From Rhizobium sullae (GTDB lineage: Bacteria; Pseudomonadota; Alphaproteobacteria; Rhizobiales; Rhizobiaceae), in NCBI RefSeq assembly GCF_025200715.1, contig NZ_CP104143.1, positions 434,001-498,000 on the forward strand: a stretch of 64,000 nt of DNA, written 5' to 3'. Below are positions 54,800-64,000 of this stretch, in pieces. The notes beneath the pieces were generated by a model, which saw only the letters and a program-made list of their open reading frames with translations, was not told the origin of the DNA and searched no databases. Every line of letters begins with the position of its first letter. The stretch's first letter is position 1. The position numbers were made by a program, and so were the translations under genes.

Positions 54800-57109
54800 A
54801 TGGCCGCAGACCTTCGCTCGCTTGCCGCAGTCATCGCCTCCGAAATCAATGCCCGGCCGGACCAGGCCAAAGCCGCGATCGAGCTGCTCGATGAGGGCGC
54901 GACCGTTCCCTTCATCGCGCGCTACCGCAAGGAAGTGACGGGCGGGCTGGATGATACGCAGCTGCGCACGCTCGCCGAACGCCTCGTCTATCTGCGCGAG
55001 CTGGAGGCCCGCCGCGACACGATTGTCGAATCGATCGCCGGCCAGGGCAAGATGACCGACGAGTTGATGGCCAAGATCGCGAGCGCCGCCACCAAGGCGG
55101 AGCTCGAAGACCTCTATCTGCCCTACAAGCCGAAGCGCCGCACCCGTGCCGAAATCGCCCGCGAGCGCGGTCTCGGGCCGCTGGCCGAAGCGATCGCCGC
55201 CGACCGCTCGAAGGAACCCGCTGCGTTGGCTGAAGGCTACATCACTGCCGATGTGCCGGATGTGAAAACGGCGCTCGAAGGCGCACGCGATATCATCGCG
55301 GAAGGCATTGCGGAAAATGCCGATCTGCTCGGTAAGCTCCGCGCCCATATGCGCAAAGCCGCGCTTCTGAAGGCCAAGGTCGTGGATGGCAAGCAGGCGG
55401 CGGGCGAGAAGTTCTCGGACTATTTCGGCCATTCCGAACGCTGGGCGACGGTGCCCGGCCACCGCGCGCTTGCCATGCTGCGCGGCTGGAACGAGGAAGT
55501 GCTGACGCTGACGATCGAAGCCGATGCGGAGACCGCCTCACCCAACAAGCCAGTCGAGCGGATGATCGCCGAAGCTTACGAGATCGGTCCGAACCGCCCC
55601 AGCGACCGCTGGCTGATGGATGTCGCAAGCTGGACTTGGCGCGTGAAGCTTTCCATGTCGCTGTCGCTCGACCTCATGCGCGAATTGCGCGAACGCGCCG
55701 AAGAGGAAGCGATCCACGTCTTTGCACGTAATTTGAAGGATCTGCTGCTTGCGGCGCCTGCAGGTTCGCGTGCCACGATGGGCCTCGATCCGGGCATCCG
55801 CACGGGCGTCAAGGTCGCGGTCGTCGACGGCACCGGCAAGGTCGTAGCAACCTCCACGGTCTACCCCTTCCAGCCGCGGAACGATGTGCGTGGCACTCAG
55901 GTGGAATTGGCCTCGCTCATCCGCAAGCACAATGTCGAACTGATCTCGATCGGCAACGGCACCGGCAGCCGCGAAACCGAAAAGTTGGTAGCCGACATGC
56001 TGGTCGATCTTCCGGGCGCAAAGCCCACCAAGGTTATCGTTTCGGAAGCCGGCGCATCGGTCTATTCCGCGTCCGCGACTGCTGCAGCCGAATTCCCAGA
56101 CCTCGACGTATCGCTGCGTGGCGCCGTTTCCATCGCCCGCCGCCTGCAGGATCCGCTGGCAGAACTCGTCAAGATCGAGCCGAAGTCGATCGGCGTCGGC
56201 CAGTACCAGCATGACGTGGACCAGCAGAAGCTGTCGCGATCGCTCGATGCCGTCGTCGAAGACGCGGTGAATGCCGTCGGCGTCGATCTCAACACGGCTT
56301 CCGCGCCGCTGCTGTCACGCGTCTCCGGCCTCGGCCCGTCGATTGCCGAAGCCATCGTCGTCCATCGCGACCAGAACGGTCCGTTCGGAAGCCGCCGCGA
56401 CCTGTTGAAGGTCGCCCGCCTCGGCAACCGCACCTTCGAGCAGGCGGCGGGCTTTCTGCGCATTCCGAACGGTAAGGAGCCTCTCGACGCATCATCGGTC
56501 CATCCGGAAGCCTATGGTGTGGCGAAGAAGATCGTCGCCGCCTGTGGCCGCGATCTGCGTTCGCTGATGGGCGACAGCGCCGCTTTGAAGGCGATCGATC
56601 CGCGCCAGTTCATCGACGAGAAGTTCGGCCTGCCGACGGTCAAGGATATCCTCGCCGAGCTGGAAAAGCCCGGCCGCGACCCGCGCCCGAACTTCAAGAC
56701 GGCCACCTTTGCCGAAGGCATCAACGAAATCTCTGATCTCAAGCCGGGCATGGTGCTGGAAGGCACGGTGACCAACGTCGCGGCCTTTGGTGCCTTCGTC
56801 GATATCGGCGTGCATCAGGACGGCCTTGTGCATGTCTCGCAGCTTGCCGACCGCTTCGTCAAAGATCCTCACGACGTTGTCAAGGCCGGCGATGTGGTGA
56901 AGGTGCGAGTCGTCGAAGTCGATGCGAAGCGCAAGCGCATCGGTCTTTCGATGCGCAAGGATGACGGTTCCCCGGCTTCGGCACCGCGCGGCGAGCCCCG
57001 TGGAAATCAGGGTGCACGGCCGCAGAACGACCGGCGTCCGCTTGTCCCGAGACAGGAAACACAAGGCGCCTTCGGCGCTGCGCTCGCAGAGGCCATGAAG
57101 CGAAAATAA
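54800..57109 (+). CDS. tex: Tex-family RNA-binding transcription accessory protein
   Basis: This 769-residue protein has the Tex architecture: an N-terminal helical domain ([20 protein letters not shown]), a YqgF/RuvC-like domain ([20 protein letters not shown]), a helix-hairpin-helix region ([20 protein letters not shown]), and a C-terminal S1 RNA-binding domain ([19 protein letters not shown]). The tail after S1 is low-complexity Arg/Gly/Pro. Homologues affect toxin gene expression and stalled-transcription handling. The start ATG gives the family N-terminus. Confidence 0.95.
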   Translation: MAADLRSLAAVIASEINARPDQAKAAIELLDEGATVPFIARYRKEVTGGLDDTQLRTLAERLVYLRELEARRDTIVESIAGQGKMTDELMAKIASAATKAELEDLYLPYKPKRRTRAEIARERGLGPLAEAIAADRSKEPAALAEGYITADVPDVKTALEGARDIIAEGIAENADLLGKLRAHMRKAALLKAKVVDGKQAAGEKFSDYFGHSERWATVPGHRALAMLRGWNEEVLTLTIEADAETASPNKPVERMIAEAYEIGPNRPSDRWLMDVASWTWRVKLSMSLSLDLMRELRERAEEEAIHVFARNLKDLLLAAPAGSRATMGLDPGIRTGVKVAVVDGTGKVVATSTVYPFQPRNDVRGTQVELASLIRKHNVELISIGNGTGSRETEKLVADMLVDLPGAKPTKVIVSEAGASVYSASATAAAEFPDLDVSLRGAVSIARRLQDPLAELVKIEPKSIGVGQYQHDVDQQKLSRSLDAVVEDAVNAVGVDLNTASAPLLSRVSGLGPSIAEAIVVHRDQNGPFGSRRDLLKVARLGNRTFEQAAGFLRIPNGKEPLDASSVHPEAYGVAKKIVAACGRDLRSLMGDSAALKAIDPRQFIDEKFGLPTVKDILAELEKPGRDPRPNFKTATFAEGINEISDLKPGMVLEGTVTNVAAFGAFVDIGVHQDGLVHVSQLADRFVKDPHDVVKAGDVVKVRVVEVDAKRKRIGLSMRKDDGSPASAPRGEPRGNQGARPQNDRRPLVPRQETQGAFGAALAEAMKRK

Positions 57110-57247
57110 GGGCTTAGCTGCGCCCATTGCAAAAATGTCACAGTTTGGCAGCCTTGTTGCGGAACTGCCAAATACGGCGCTTGTGTGGCGGAGGAGAGGG
57201 ACTAAGTTTAATCCGTATCATCCTGTCACATTTGCGAGGCCCAGTGC

Positions 57248-58507
57248 ATGGCGTCGGGATTTTTATCGATTGTCAAAAAAATCATCCGCAAGGGTAATCT
57301 GAAGCTCACGCTGGCCAATGGCGAGACACATGCGATTGGCGATGGCAGCGGGGATCTGGTCGTCGTCCGCGTAGCAGACGAGGAGGCCGAGAAGCTCATC
57401 CGCCGCGATCCCACACTCAAGCTCGGCGAAATGTACATGGACGGCCGGTTCATTCTTGAGCAGGGCAACATCTACGATTTCCTTTCGATGGTGAAGCAAA
57501 ACACCACCAACGAAATCTTCGATATTCCGATGGCCGCACGTCTGGTCGGCCGCATCGCCCTACAGCAGCTGAAGAGCCGGCTGCCGATCAATCACAACCA
57601 GCGCAATGTCGCCCACCACTACGATCTGTCGGAAAAGCTTTTTGCACTTTTCCTTGAGGAAGACTGGCAATATTCCTGTGCTTATTTCGATCCGCCGGGC
57701 ATCAGTCTGGAGGAGGCGCAACTCGCCAAGAAGCGACATATCGCCGCCAAGCTTCTGCTGGAACCCAATCAGCACATTCTGGAAATCGGCTCCGGCTGGG
57801 GCGGCATGGGCATGTATCTGGCGGAGTCGACGACAGGCGTCGACGTCACCGGCATCACGCTCAGCGAGGAGCAGTTGAAAATTTCGCGCGAGCGCGCCCA
57901 AAAGCGTGGCCTTGCGGATCGCGTCCGCTTCGAACTGCAGGATTACCGCACGATGACAGGCATGAAGTTCGACCGCATCGTTTCGGTCGGCATGTTCGAG
58001 CATGTCGGCATCGGCAATTTCGGCAACTATTTCCGCAAGGTGCACGAACTTCTCGCCGACGATGGCGTCATGCTCCTGCATTCCATCGCCCGCCCAAAGC
58101 GGAGCTTTGCGACGAATGCCTTCATCGAGAAATACATCTTCCCGCAGGGCTACATCCCCTCGATCGGCGAGACGGTGCCTGCGATCGAGAAGGCCGGGCT
58201 GTTGATCAGGGACATCGAAGTCCTGCCGCTACATTATGCTCATACGCTCCGCCACTGGCGGGAGCGCTTCGTGGCGCGAAAGGCGGAGGCCGTTGCCCTT
58301 TACGACGAGCGGTTTTTCCGCATGTGGGAGTTTTATCTCGCCGGCTCTGAAATGGGCTTCCGCTGGGACGAACTCTTCGTCATGCAGATCCAGATTTCCA
58401 AGAACCAGTACTCGACACCGGACAACCGCAATTATATTGCCGAGAATGAGGCGAAGCTGAAGGAGTTCGAGGCCACACGGCCGCCCTTGGAAAAGGTGAT
58501 TTTCTGA
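57248..58507 (+). CDS. cfa: cyclopropane-fatty-acyl-phospholipid synthase
   Basis: Cfa methylates unsaturated phospholipid acyl chains using SAM, a membrane adaptation to acid and stationary phase. The 419-residue protein has an N-terminal lipid-binding region, HHYDLSEKLFALFLEEDWQY, the SAM motif LEIGSGWGGMGMYLAE near residue 178, and FDRIVSVGMFEHVGIGNF, which includes the catalytic Glu/His region. It starts at ATG 57248. Rhizobia may have several cfa paralogues. A terminator follows. Confidence 0.94.
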   Translation: MASGFLSIVKKIIRKGNLKLTLANGETHAIGDGSGDLVVVRVADEEAEKLIRRDPTLKLGEMYMDGRFILEQGNIYDFLSMVKQNTTNEIFDIPMAARLVGRIALQQLKSRLPINHNQRNVAHHYDLSEKLFALFLEEDWQYSCAYFDPPGISLEEAQLAKKRHIAAKLLLEPNQHILEIGSGWGGMGMYLAESTTGVDVTGITLSEEQLKISRERAQKRGLADRVRFELQDYRTMTGMKFDRIVSVGMFEHVGIGNFGNYFRKVHELLADDGVMLLHSIARPKRSFATNAFIEKYIFPQGYIPSIGETVPAIEKAGLLIRDIEVLPLHYAHTLRHWRERFVARKAEAVALYDERFFRMWEFYLAGSEMGFRWDELFVMQIQISKNQYSTPDNRNYIAENEAKLKEFEATRPPLEKVIF

Positions 58508-58513
58508 CATCAC

Positions 58514-58538
58514 GGCGCGGCGACCGCGCCTTTTCTTT
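58514..58538 (+). terminator. intrinsic terminator of cfa
   Basis: GGCGCGG-CGA-CCGCGCC forms a 7-bp GC stem directly followed by TTTTCTTT, 6 bp after the cfa stop. The next gene's ribosome binding site starts just after the T-run. Confidence 0.85.
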
Positions 58539-58553
58539 AAGGAAGGTGTGCAG

Positions 58554-59135
58554 ATGAGCAGTGCATTCCCCGAAATCCATCTCGTCCGTCACGGCGAAAC
58601 GGAGTGGTCGCTCTCCGGAAAACATACCGGCAGAACGGATATCCCCCTGACCCCGAACGGCGAGGCGGCCGCCCGCAAACTCGCAGACCGCTTGAAGGGA
58701 CTGGAGGCTTCCGCGGTCTGGTCGAGCCCCTCACAAAGGGCGAGAAACACCTGTGCTCTTGCCGGTTTCGGTGCAAATGCCATGATAAAGCCCAATCTCG
58801 CCGAATGGGACTATGGCGCTTACGAGGGCATCACGACAAAGGAAATCCTTGCGGCCCGACCCGGCTGGCGATTATTCCGCGACGGATGTCCAGAGGGAGA
58901 GATGGCCCCGGATATCGGTGCAAGGGCGGACTATATCGTCAGCGAAATTCGCGACGCCAACGTGCCGATCTTGATCTTCTCCAGCTCCCATTTCCTCCGC
59001 GTGCTTGCCGCCCGCTGGCTCGGCCTGCCGCCGGAAGACGGCTCGCGCTTCGTCCTCGACACTGCAAGTATCAGCACCCTCGGCTATGAGCACGACTTGA
59101 CCGAGCCGGTCATCCGGCGCTGGAACCAGCGTTAG
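58554..59135 (+). CDS. histidine phosphatase (phosphoglycerate mutase-like) family protein
   Basis: This 193-residue protein has the RHG motif LVRHGETEWSLSGKHTGRTD near its start (catalytic His in VRHGE), the Glu in LAEWDYGAYEGITTKE, and the second His in FSSSHFLRVLAARWL. It is shorter than cofactor-dependent phosphoglycerate mutase and fits a broad-specificity phosphatase. The ATG at 58554 is preferred to a GTG two codons earlier because of AAGGAAGG spacing. The substrate is unknown. Confidence 0.88.
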   Translation: MSSAFPEIHLVRHGETEWSLSGKHTGRTDIPLTPNGEAAARKLADRLKGLEASAVWSSPSQRARNTCALAGFGANAMIKPNLAEWDYGAYEGITTKEILAARPGWRLFRDGCPEGEMAPDIGARADYIVSEIRDANVPILIFSSSHFLRVLAARWLGLPPEDGSRFVLDTASISTLGYEHDLTEPVIRRWNQR

Positions 59136-59202
59136 CAGCGGAGCGGTGTGATTGAACTATTGAATTTAAAGCTTATTTCGAGCTCGAGAACCGGAGCTGT
59201 CT

Positions 59203-59688
59203 ATGCGAACACGTCTCGACGACTTCATCAGCCGGATTTCCGCGCAGAGGGACATTCTCGATTACATCGCGGAAAAGCAGGCGAGCCTGCCCGATGGACC
59301 GATACTGGAAATCGGCCTCGGCAACGGCAGAACCTACAGCCACTTAAGAGTGCGCTTCCCGAATCGCCACATCATTGCATTCGATCGCGAAAACGGCGCC
59401 CATGGAAGCTGCCGGCCCGACGATGGCGATGTGGTGCTCGGCGATATCAAGGAAACCTGCCTGAGCTATACCGGTAAAAGGGCAGCTATCGGGCATGCCG
59501 ATATCGGCACCGGGTATCCGGAGAAGGATGCGGTCATCCGGGAGTGGCTGCCGTCGAGAGTGGTTGCGGTGCTGGCGCCGGGTGGATTGGCGGTAAGCGG
59601 CCTGGAATTGATGCATCCTGAACTGGAGGAAATGCCGCTGCCGGCATCCGTCGGGAAAGGCCGCTACTTCCTCTATCGGCGAAGATGA
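59203..59688 (+). CDS. small class I SAM-dependent methyltransferase-like protein
   Basis: This 161-residue protein has a SAM-type glycine loop ILEIGLGNGRTYSHL near residue 34, followed by the acidic ribose-contacting end of strand 2 (IIAFDRE). It also has VVLGDIKETC and HADIGTGYPEKD as later core elements. It ends with a short YFLYRRR tail. It is much shorter than most methyltransferases and lacks an obvious substrate-binding insert. It lies between the phosphatase and ubiA without clear operon linkage. Confidence 0.78.
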   Translation: MRTRLDDFISRISAQRDILDYIAEKQASLPDGPILEIGLGNGRTYSHLRVRFPNRHIIAFDRENGAHGSCRPDDGDVVLGDIKETCLSYTGKRAAIGHADIGTGYPEKDAVIREWLPSRVVAVLAPGGLAVSGLELMHPELEEMPLPASVGKGRYFLYRRR

Positions 59689-59745
59689 GCGCCTGGTGCC
59701 GACTGCGCTATTGACCCGCGCCGCGCCCCGTCGCTAGATGGCCGC

Positions 59746-60705
59746 ATGCAACAGATTGGCGGCTTTAACGGGCGCGTCGCCGATGCGCCTTCGGACAATT
59801 GGGTTTATCGGATCTTGCCTCCGTGGCTCTGGCCCTATGCGCAGCTGGCGCGCTGGGACAGGCCGATCGGCTGGCAGCTCCTGATGTGGCCCTGCTTCTG
59901 GTCGGTGGCGCTTGCCGCGAATGCGGCCGCGGCGCAGGGCTTGTTTTCCGGCTCGCAGATGCTGTTTCACCTGCTTCTCTACTTCATCGGGGCCGTTGCC
60001 ATGCGCGGGGCAGGGTGTACTTACAACGATCTGGTTGATCACGATATCGACATGGAGGTCGCGCGCACACGTTCACGGCCGCTGCCGTCCGGACGCGTTA
60101 CGCGCACTCAGGCAAAGGTCTTCATGGTGCTGCAGGCGCTGGCAGGCCTGCTGGTGCTTCTCCAGTTCAACTGGTTCGCAGTCATTCTAGGCGTGCTGTC
60201 GCTTAGCATCGTCGCGCTCTACCCGTTTGCCAAGCGCTTCACGGATTGGCCGCAGTTTTTCCTTGGCCTCGCCTTTTCCTGGGGCGCACTGATGGGCTGG
60301 GCCGGCATATTCGGCGCGCTCTCTTTCGCTGCGATTGGGCTCTATCTTTCCTCCGTCGTCTGGACGATCGGCTACGACACGATCTATGCGCATCAGGACA
60401 AGGAAGACGACGAACTGATCGGCGTACGTTCGACCGCGCGGCTTTTCGGCGATCAGACGCGGCAGTGGCTGATCGGCCTTTATGGCACAACGCTAGTCCT
60501 CATGCTGCTCGCCTTTGTTTTGGCCGGCGCCGGTTTCGCGTCCTATATCGGGCTGTTGATTGCCGCCGGCATGTTCGCCTGGCAGATCGCCAGGCTCGAT
60601 ATAAACGACGCCACGCAATGCCTGGCGCTTTTTCAGTCGAACAACCGCGTCGGCCTGATCATCTTTGCGGGACTGTTCGTCTCGGTGCTCTTTTCCCTTC
60701 CCTGA
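59746..60705 (+). CDS. ubiA: 4-hydroxybenzoate polyprenyltransferase
   Basis: UbiA attaches the polyprenyl chain to 4-hydroxybenzoate in ubiquinone synthesis. The 319-residue protein has about eight membrane helices and both Asp-rich motifs: NDLVDHDIDMEVARTRSRP near residue 95 and YAHQDKEDDELIGVRST near residue 210. It uses the product of the polyprenyl diphosphate synthase encoded at 36.7-37.7 kb. The start is ATG 59746. A clear terminator follows 10 bp after the stop. Confidence 0.95.
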   Translation: MQQIGGFNGRVADAPSDNWVYRILPPWLWPYAQLARWDRPIGWQLLMWPCFWSVALAANAAAAQGLFSGSQMLFHLLLYFIGAVAMRGAGCTYNDLVDHDIDMEVARTRSRPLPSGRVTRTQAKVFMVLQALAGLLVLLQFNWFAVILGVLSLSIVALYPFAKRFTDWPQFFLGLAFSWGALMGWAGIFGALSFAAIGLYLSSVVWTIGYDTIYAHQDKEDDELIGVRSTARLFGDQTRQWLIGLYGTTLVLMLLAFVLAGAGFASYIGLLIAAGMFAWQIARLDINDATQCLALFQSNNRVGLIIFAGLFVSVLFSLP

Positions 60706-60715
60706 TTGAAACAAA

Positions 60716-60738
60716 AAACCCGGCGCGAAGCCGGGTTT
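60716..60738. terminator. intrinsic terminator after ubiA
   Basis: AAACCCGGC-GCGAA-GCCGGGTTT is a perfect 9-bp stem flanked by an A-run upstream and ending in TTT. It sits between the converging ubiA and DUF6101 genes and could serve both. Confidence 0.85.
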
Positions 60739-60762
60739 CAGATTGGGTCACTCGCCGAATTC

Positions 60763-61335
60763 TTAATTGCGGGCGATAATTTCCTTGCCTTCGATCTTCA
60801 TCGTCACGCCGAGTTTGCCGATCGTGCGGCGCACTAGGAAGCGCGGACGGCGATTGGCGAAGTAGGAATGGCGGCGGCGTGGCTTCATGTGGCTGGTGCG
60901 CAGATCGCCGAGATGATCTTCGAGCGGACGGGCAATGCCGTCGGCCTCCACCATCAGCATCGGAATGCGGAATGCTTCCGACCAGCCCCGCCAGTCGGCG
61001 GCGATATCGGAGAGATCATGTGCGACAAGCAGCGGCACGCAGAGGTCCGGGTCTTCATGGTGCAGTTCCAGCGTGACGGTCACTTCTCCGTCGCCATGGT
61101 CGATCGCCCGGGCCGCAACGCCTTTGAAGGCGCGCTTTGGCAGGGCGATGGAAAGCGGCAGACCGCTGGAGGGAAGGATCTTGCGGAGGATGGCGCCGCG
61201 TTCATCGATCGTTATGCTGACGTCACTTGTGGAGTCGTGGATGGCGTAGCTGACCTGCTGGGGAAAGCGCGACGGATCGAGACGCAGTGTCGTTCCAGCC
61301 CAAGCGGGCTTCATAACGGTGTTGTTCATGTTCAT
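60763..61335 (-). CDS. DUF6101 family protein
   Basis: This 190-residue protein matches the Rhizobiales DUF6101 family. It reads LRLDPSRFPQQVSYAIHD, then LPLSIALPKRAFKGVAARAI, then VTLELHHEDPDLCVPLLVAH, with a basic C-terminus rich in Arg (MKPRRRHSYFANRRPRFLVR). No membrane or signal segment is visible. AAGGG before the ATG at 61335 sets the start; a Met two codons later is possible. Function is unknown. Confidence 0.82.
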   Translation of the reverse strand: MNMNNTVMKPAWAGTTLRLDPSRFPQQVSYAIHDSTSDVSITIDERGAILRKILPSSGLPLSIALPKRAFKGVAARAIDHGDGEVTVTLELHHEDPDLCVPLLVAHDLSDIAADWRGWSEAFRIPMLMVEADGIARPLEDHLGDLRTSHMKPRRRHSYFANRRPRFLVRRTIGKLGVTMKIEGKEIIARN

Positions 61336-61640
61336 TTCTACCCTTGTCTTACCTGAGAGCCGGTTTCCGGTCTTCTCCTCGGGGCTTTTTCGCCCTCTAT
61401 GCCTCGACAATAGGCGGGGCCTCTTCCGGACCACTTAAAATTTGCGGTTAAGAAAACTTTGCCTTCCCTGATGGTTATCAAAAACCAATGTGGCAGGGTT
61501 TCCGGACCATGAACGGATCGGCGAGGGCGGTCGCGTCAAAGCGGGACAGCATCAGGTAAGTCTCAGGTAAGCTTTCCATGGCAAAATACGCGCAGGATCC
61601 CGCATTGTTCTTTTAGGTTTTGCTGTTTAAGGGCGCATTC

Positions 61641-63857
61641 ATGATTTCCGCCTCCGTTGCCTACGCGATCATAAGTCGCGACCCGAAGACGAGTCTTGAT
61701 CGCATTGCTTCGCAGGCAACGATCAAAAGGGACGCCGAATATTACGCCGCCAATATCAACAAGGTGAAGGACGTCGACGACTTCCTCGGCGACTACAAGC
61801 TCTATAGCTATGCGATGCAGGCCTATGGCCTTGACGACATGACCTATGCCAAGGCCTTCATGAAGAAGGTGCTGGAAAGCGACCTGACCGATCCCGACAG
61901 TTTCGCCAACAAGCTTTCGGATCAGCGCTACAAAACTTTTGCTGCGGCGTTCAATTTTAGCACCGGTACGGCCAAGGATGCGCAGACGGACGCTCAGGAA
62001 ACTGACCTTCTCGACAAGTATAATGCGTCCTTTACCGATCAGGAAAAGCAGGCGATCAAGGATACCGACTATTACAGTGCGGCGATCGCCAATGTGCAGT
62101 CTGTCGATGATCTCATCAATAACACGCGGCTGCGGGCCTATGTGCTGGAGACGTTCGGCATTGATACGACCTACGCGTCCAAGCAGTTTCTGCGCGATGT
62201 GCTGACGAGCGATCTCAACGATCCGAACAGCGTGGTGAACCTTCAGGGCGGCGAGAAATACCAGGCGCTTGCGGCGCAGTTCAATTTCAATGCCGATGGC
62301 ACGGTGAATGGCTCGGCCCAGACGGCGACCCAGAAAAACACGGTCATGGAGCAGTACAATCTGAATTCGTCGACCGTCATTGTCGACAACGACGTGTTTC
62401 CGGATATCGTCTATACGACGAAGGCCGCCGCCGACTACAACAAGACCTATTACGAATCCAAGATCAAGACGGTCACCAATGTCGACAGCCTCATCGCCGA
62501 CGAGCGCCTGACTGACTACATCAGGGCCGCTTACAGTCTTGGCCCGAGCAGCTTCGGCACGGACTTGAGCGATGCGGCCTTGAGGCAAATCCTTGTCGAT
62601 CCGGCCTATGCCAATACGATGGGCGCCACGGCTGTCTATCAGGCATTCGCCTTCGAGGCTGATGGAAGCGTCCTCGGGACGGATGGCCCGCAATCGGACT
62701 CCCTGATCCAGGCGACTTCCGTAAATTACATGGCCCGTTACGACGACGAGGCGAAAGCGGCCATCGAGGAAATCGTCGCCAACTACAAGACACGTATGTC
62801 CGATACCAGGACGCTGAACAATTTCTCCGACGTCGACAGCGTCAACGATTTCCTGAACAACAACAAGACCGGCGATCTAGACAAGACGAACGACGATCTG
62901 CCCGACCTCTATCAGGTTGCGCTTCAGGCTTTCGGCTTGACGGAGGCGGCGCTGCCGAAATCCGTCATGCGCAAGCTGCTGGCAAGCGATCCTTACGACC
63001 CCGAGGGCTATGTCGCATCCTTCAAAGACGACCGCATAACCCAATTGGCAAGGGCCTTCAATTTCGATAGCGAAGGTAACGCGTCAATCCAGCTGCAGGC
63101 ACTGTCACCCGCGGCGATGGCCAAGTATGCGACGACCTATAAGTCGCATGTAATCATGCTGATGAAGGACGGTCCCCTGAAGGATAAGGCATCCAAGGAT
63201 GCGACCGAGGAAGTCGACTATTTCGCCAAGACCATGGAATCGGTGCAGTCCCTCGATGATTTCCTGGAGGACGACCGGTTGACCGGTCTGATTCTCAAAT
63301 CCGTCGGTCTCGATCCCAAGGATTACGACGAAGAGACGCTGAAGAAGATATTCACGTCCGATCCCGACAATGCAAAGAGCTATCTGAACACCAAGGCTGA
63401 CTCGAAATTCAAGAACATCGTCGCCGACTTTAACTTCGACACAGCTGGCGATCTCACGCGCGCCAAGCTGGGCACCGTTCAGGATCAAGGTGCGCTCGAT
63501 CGCACCCAGGATGCCTATCTGCGGCAGACGCTCGAGACGCAGGAAGGCGCGACGAACGATGGAACCCGCCTCGCACTTTACTTCGCCCGCAAGGCGCCAG
63601 ACATCACCTCGCTCTACTCCATCCTGGGCGACAAGGCGCTTTTCCAGGTCGTCACCACCGCCTACAACCTGCCAAGCCAGATATCGAGCATGGATGTCAC
63701 CAAGCAGGTCGATCTGCTGAAGCGTTTCGTCGACCTAGAGGACCTGTCTGACTCGAAGAAGGTCGACAAGCTGGTGAAGCGTTTCACGGCGATGTACGAT
63801 ATTCAGAATGTCACGACGCAATCGCCGGCACTGCAGATTCTGACCGGTGGCGGCTAA
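61641..63857 (+). CDS. six-repeat DUF1217 protein
   Basis: This 738-residue acidic protein is built from about six tandem divergent DUF1217 repeats starting near residues 30, 141, 267, 380, 523 and 644. Each has an aromatic start (for example AEYYAANI, TDYYSAAI, VDYFAKTM), then a VDDFL-type turn, a helix ending with a G-L/I-D motif, an SD-x-x-DP segment and a closing AFNF or DFNF strand. DUF1217 genes in rhizobia are often found in flagellar clusters, but none is here. No signal peptide is evident. The ATG at 61641 follows AAGGG; the frame opens seven codons earlier at TTG. Confidence 0.88.
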   Translation: MISASVAYAIISRDPKTSLDRIASQATIKRDAEYYAANINKVKDVDDFLGDYKLYSYAMQAYGLDDMTYAKAFMKKVLESDLTDPDSFANKLSDQRYKTFAAAFNFSTGTAKDAQTDAQETDLLDKYNASFTDQEKQAIKDTDYYSAAIANVQSVDDLINNTRLRAYVLETFGIDTTYASKQFLRDVLTSDLNDPNSVVNLQGGEKYQALAAQFNFNADGTVNGSAQTATQKNTVMEQYNLNSSTVIVDNDVFPDIVYTTKAAADYNKTYYESKIKTVTNVDSLIADERLTDYIRAAYSLGPSSFGTDLSDAALRQILVDPAYANTMGATAVYQAFAFEADGSVLGTDGPQSDSLIQATSVNYMARYDDEAKAAIEEIVANYKTRMSDTRTLNNFSDVDSVNDFLNNNKTGDLDKTNDDLPDLYQVALQAFGLTEAALPKSVMRKLLASDPYDPEGYVASFKDDRITQLARAFNFDSEGNASIQLQALSPAAMAKYATTYKSHVIMLMKDGPLKDKASKDATEEVDYFAKTMESVQSLDDFLEDDRLTGLILKSVGLDPKDYDEETLKKIFTSDPDNAKSYLNTKADSKFKNIVADFNFDTAGDLTRAKLGTVQDQGALDRTQDAYLRQTLETQEGATNDGTRLALYFARKAPDITSLYSILGDKALFQVVTTAYNLPSQISSMDVTKQVDLLKRFVDLEDLSDSKKVDKLVKRFTAMYDIQNVTTQSPALQILTGGG

Positions 63858-63869
63858 GTCGCCACGTTT

Positions 63870-64000
63870 TTACTCCACATTGACCACTTTCCCTGGGTTC
63901 ATGATGTTCGCCGGATCGAAGACGCGCTTGATGCGGCGCATCAGATCGATCTCGATGGCGGGGCGGATCGCGGCAAGTTCGTCGCGCTTCAGCTGGCCGA
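63870..64000 (-). CDS. FAD-linked oxidase, C-terminal fragment
   Basis: The last 43 codons of a - strand gene run off the right edge. They end with the signature RIKRVFDPANIMNPGKVVN, which is the C-terminus of the FAD-oxidase C family (D-lactate, glycolate or 2-hydroxyglutarate dehydrogenases). The specific substrate cannot be determined from this piece. It converges on the DUF1217 gene with 12 bp between the stops. Confidence 0.88.
   Translation of the reverse strand, partial: GQLKRDELAAIRPAIEIDLMRRIKRVFDPANIMNPGKVVNVE

Overview
The window is a GC-rich chromosomal segment from an alphaproteobacterium of the Rhizobiaceae, most likely the genus Rhizobium or a close relative. The evidence is gene content and order: a split F0 operon atpI-atpB-atpE-atpF'-atpF, the waaA/lpxK/DUF2093/mutL neighbourhood, two-gene GlyQ/GlyS, Rhizobiales-typical small families (DUF4170, DUF2093, DUF4168, DUF6101, HPE1-like, DUF1217) and the family's palindromic intergenic repeats. 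Most of the window is core housekeeping sequence. No rRNA, tRNA, CRISPR array or prophage was recognised.

Layout. 1-7.2 kb: tail of a TldD/PmbA protein, cysQ, DUF4170, waaA, a HAD phosphatase and lpxK on the + strand (lipid A/Kdo assembly), then a decayed acetyltransferase, DUF2093 and mutL on the - strand. 7.3-10.6 kb: a PAS/double-receiver protein and a GGDEF-EAL protein. 10.7-15.7 kb: a PRC-barrel exported protein and a four-gene sugar operon (SDR dehydrogenase, dgoK, dgoA, SMP-30 lactonase) diverging from its likely IclR regulator. 15.9-24.0 kb: a LuxR-type regulator, an Rsm22-like methyltransferase, mrp, corA, kup and a SleB-type cell wall hydrolase. 24.3-27.0 kb: the F0 operon with a clear terminator. 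27.0-30.0 kb: an accessory patch with a frameshifted IS110-family transposase, a phosphotransferase and a DUF4168 protein.

30-41.4 kb: rnhB, a PA0069-type radical SAM protein, a glycosyltransferase-like protein, a small exported protein, a TPR-ispE-moaB run, a polyprenyl diphosphate synthase, DUF2007, a TrmN6-like methyltransferase, mntH with a Fur/Mur-like operator, and an S49 peptidase. 41.5-46.7 kb: glyQ, lemA, an unusual aroA and a DUF2207 membrane protein. 46.8-54.4 kb: purD, an HPE1-like protein, a chemoreceptor, DUF523, a cupin and glyS, which carries a patch of foreign-looking codon use. 54.8-64 kb: tex, cfa, a phosphoglycerate-mutase-like phosphatase, a small methyltransferase, ubiA, DUF6101, a six-repeat DUF1217 protein and the C-terminus of a FAD-linked oxidase.

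The most notable items are: the class-I-like EPSP synthase with a Pro-to-Phe change at the glyphosate-relevant loop, lying between lemA and DUF2207; the recombinant-looking block inside glyS; the LuxR-type protein lacking the acyl-homoserine-lactone-binding Asp; the six-fold repeated DUF1217 protein; and a GNRA-capped 14-bp stem-loop upstream of mrp. I found no clear evidence of a new multi-gene defence or mobile system.
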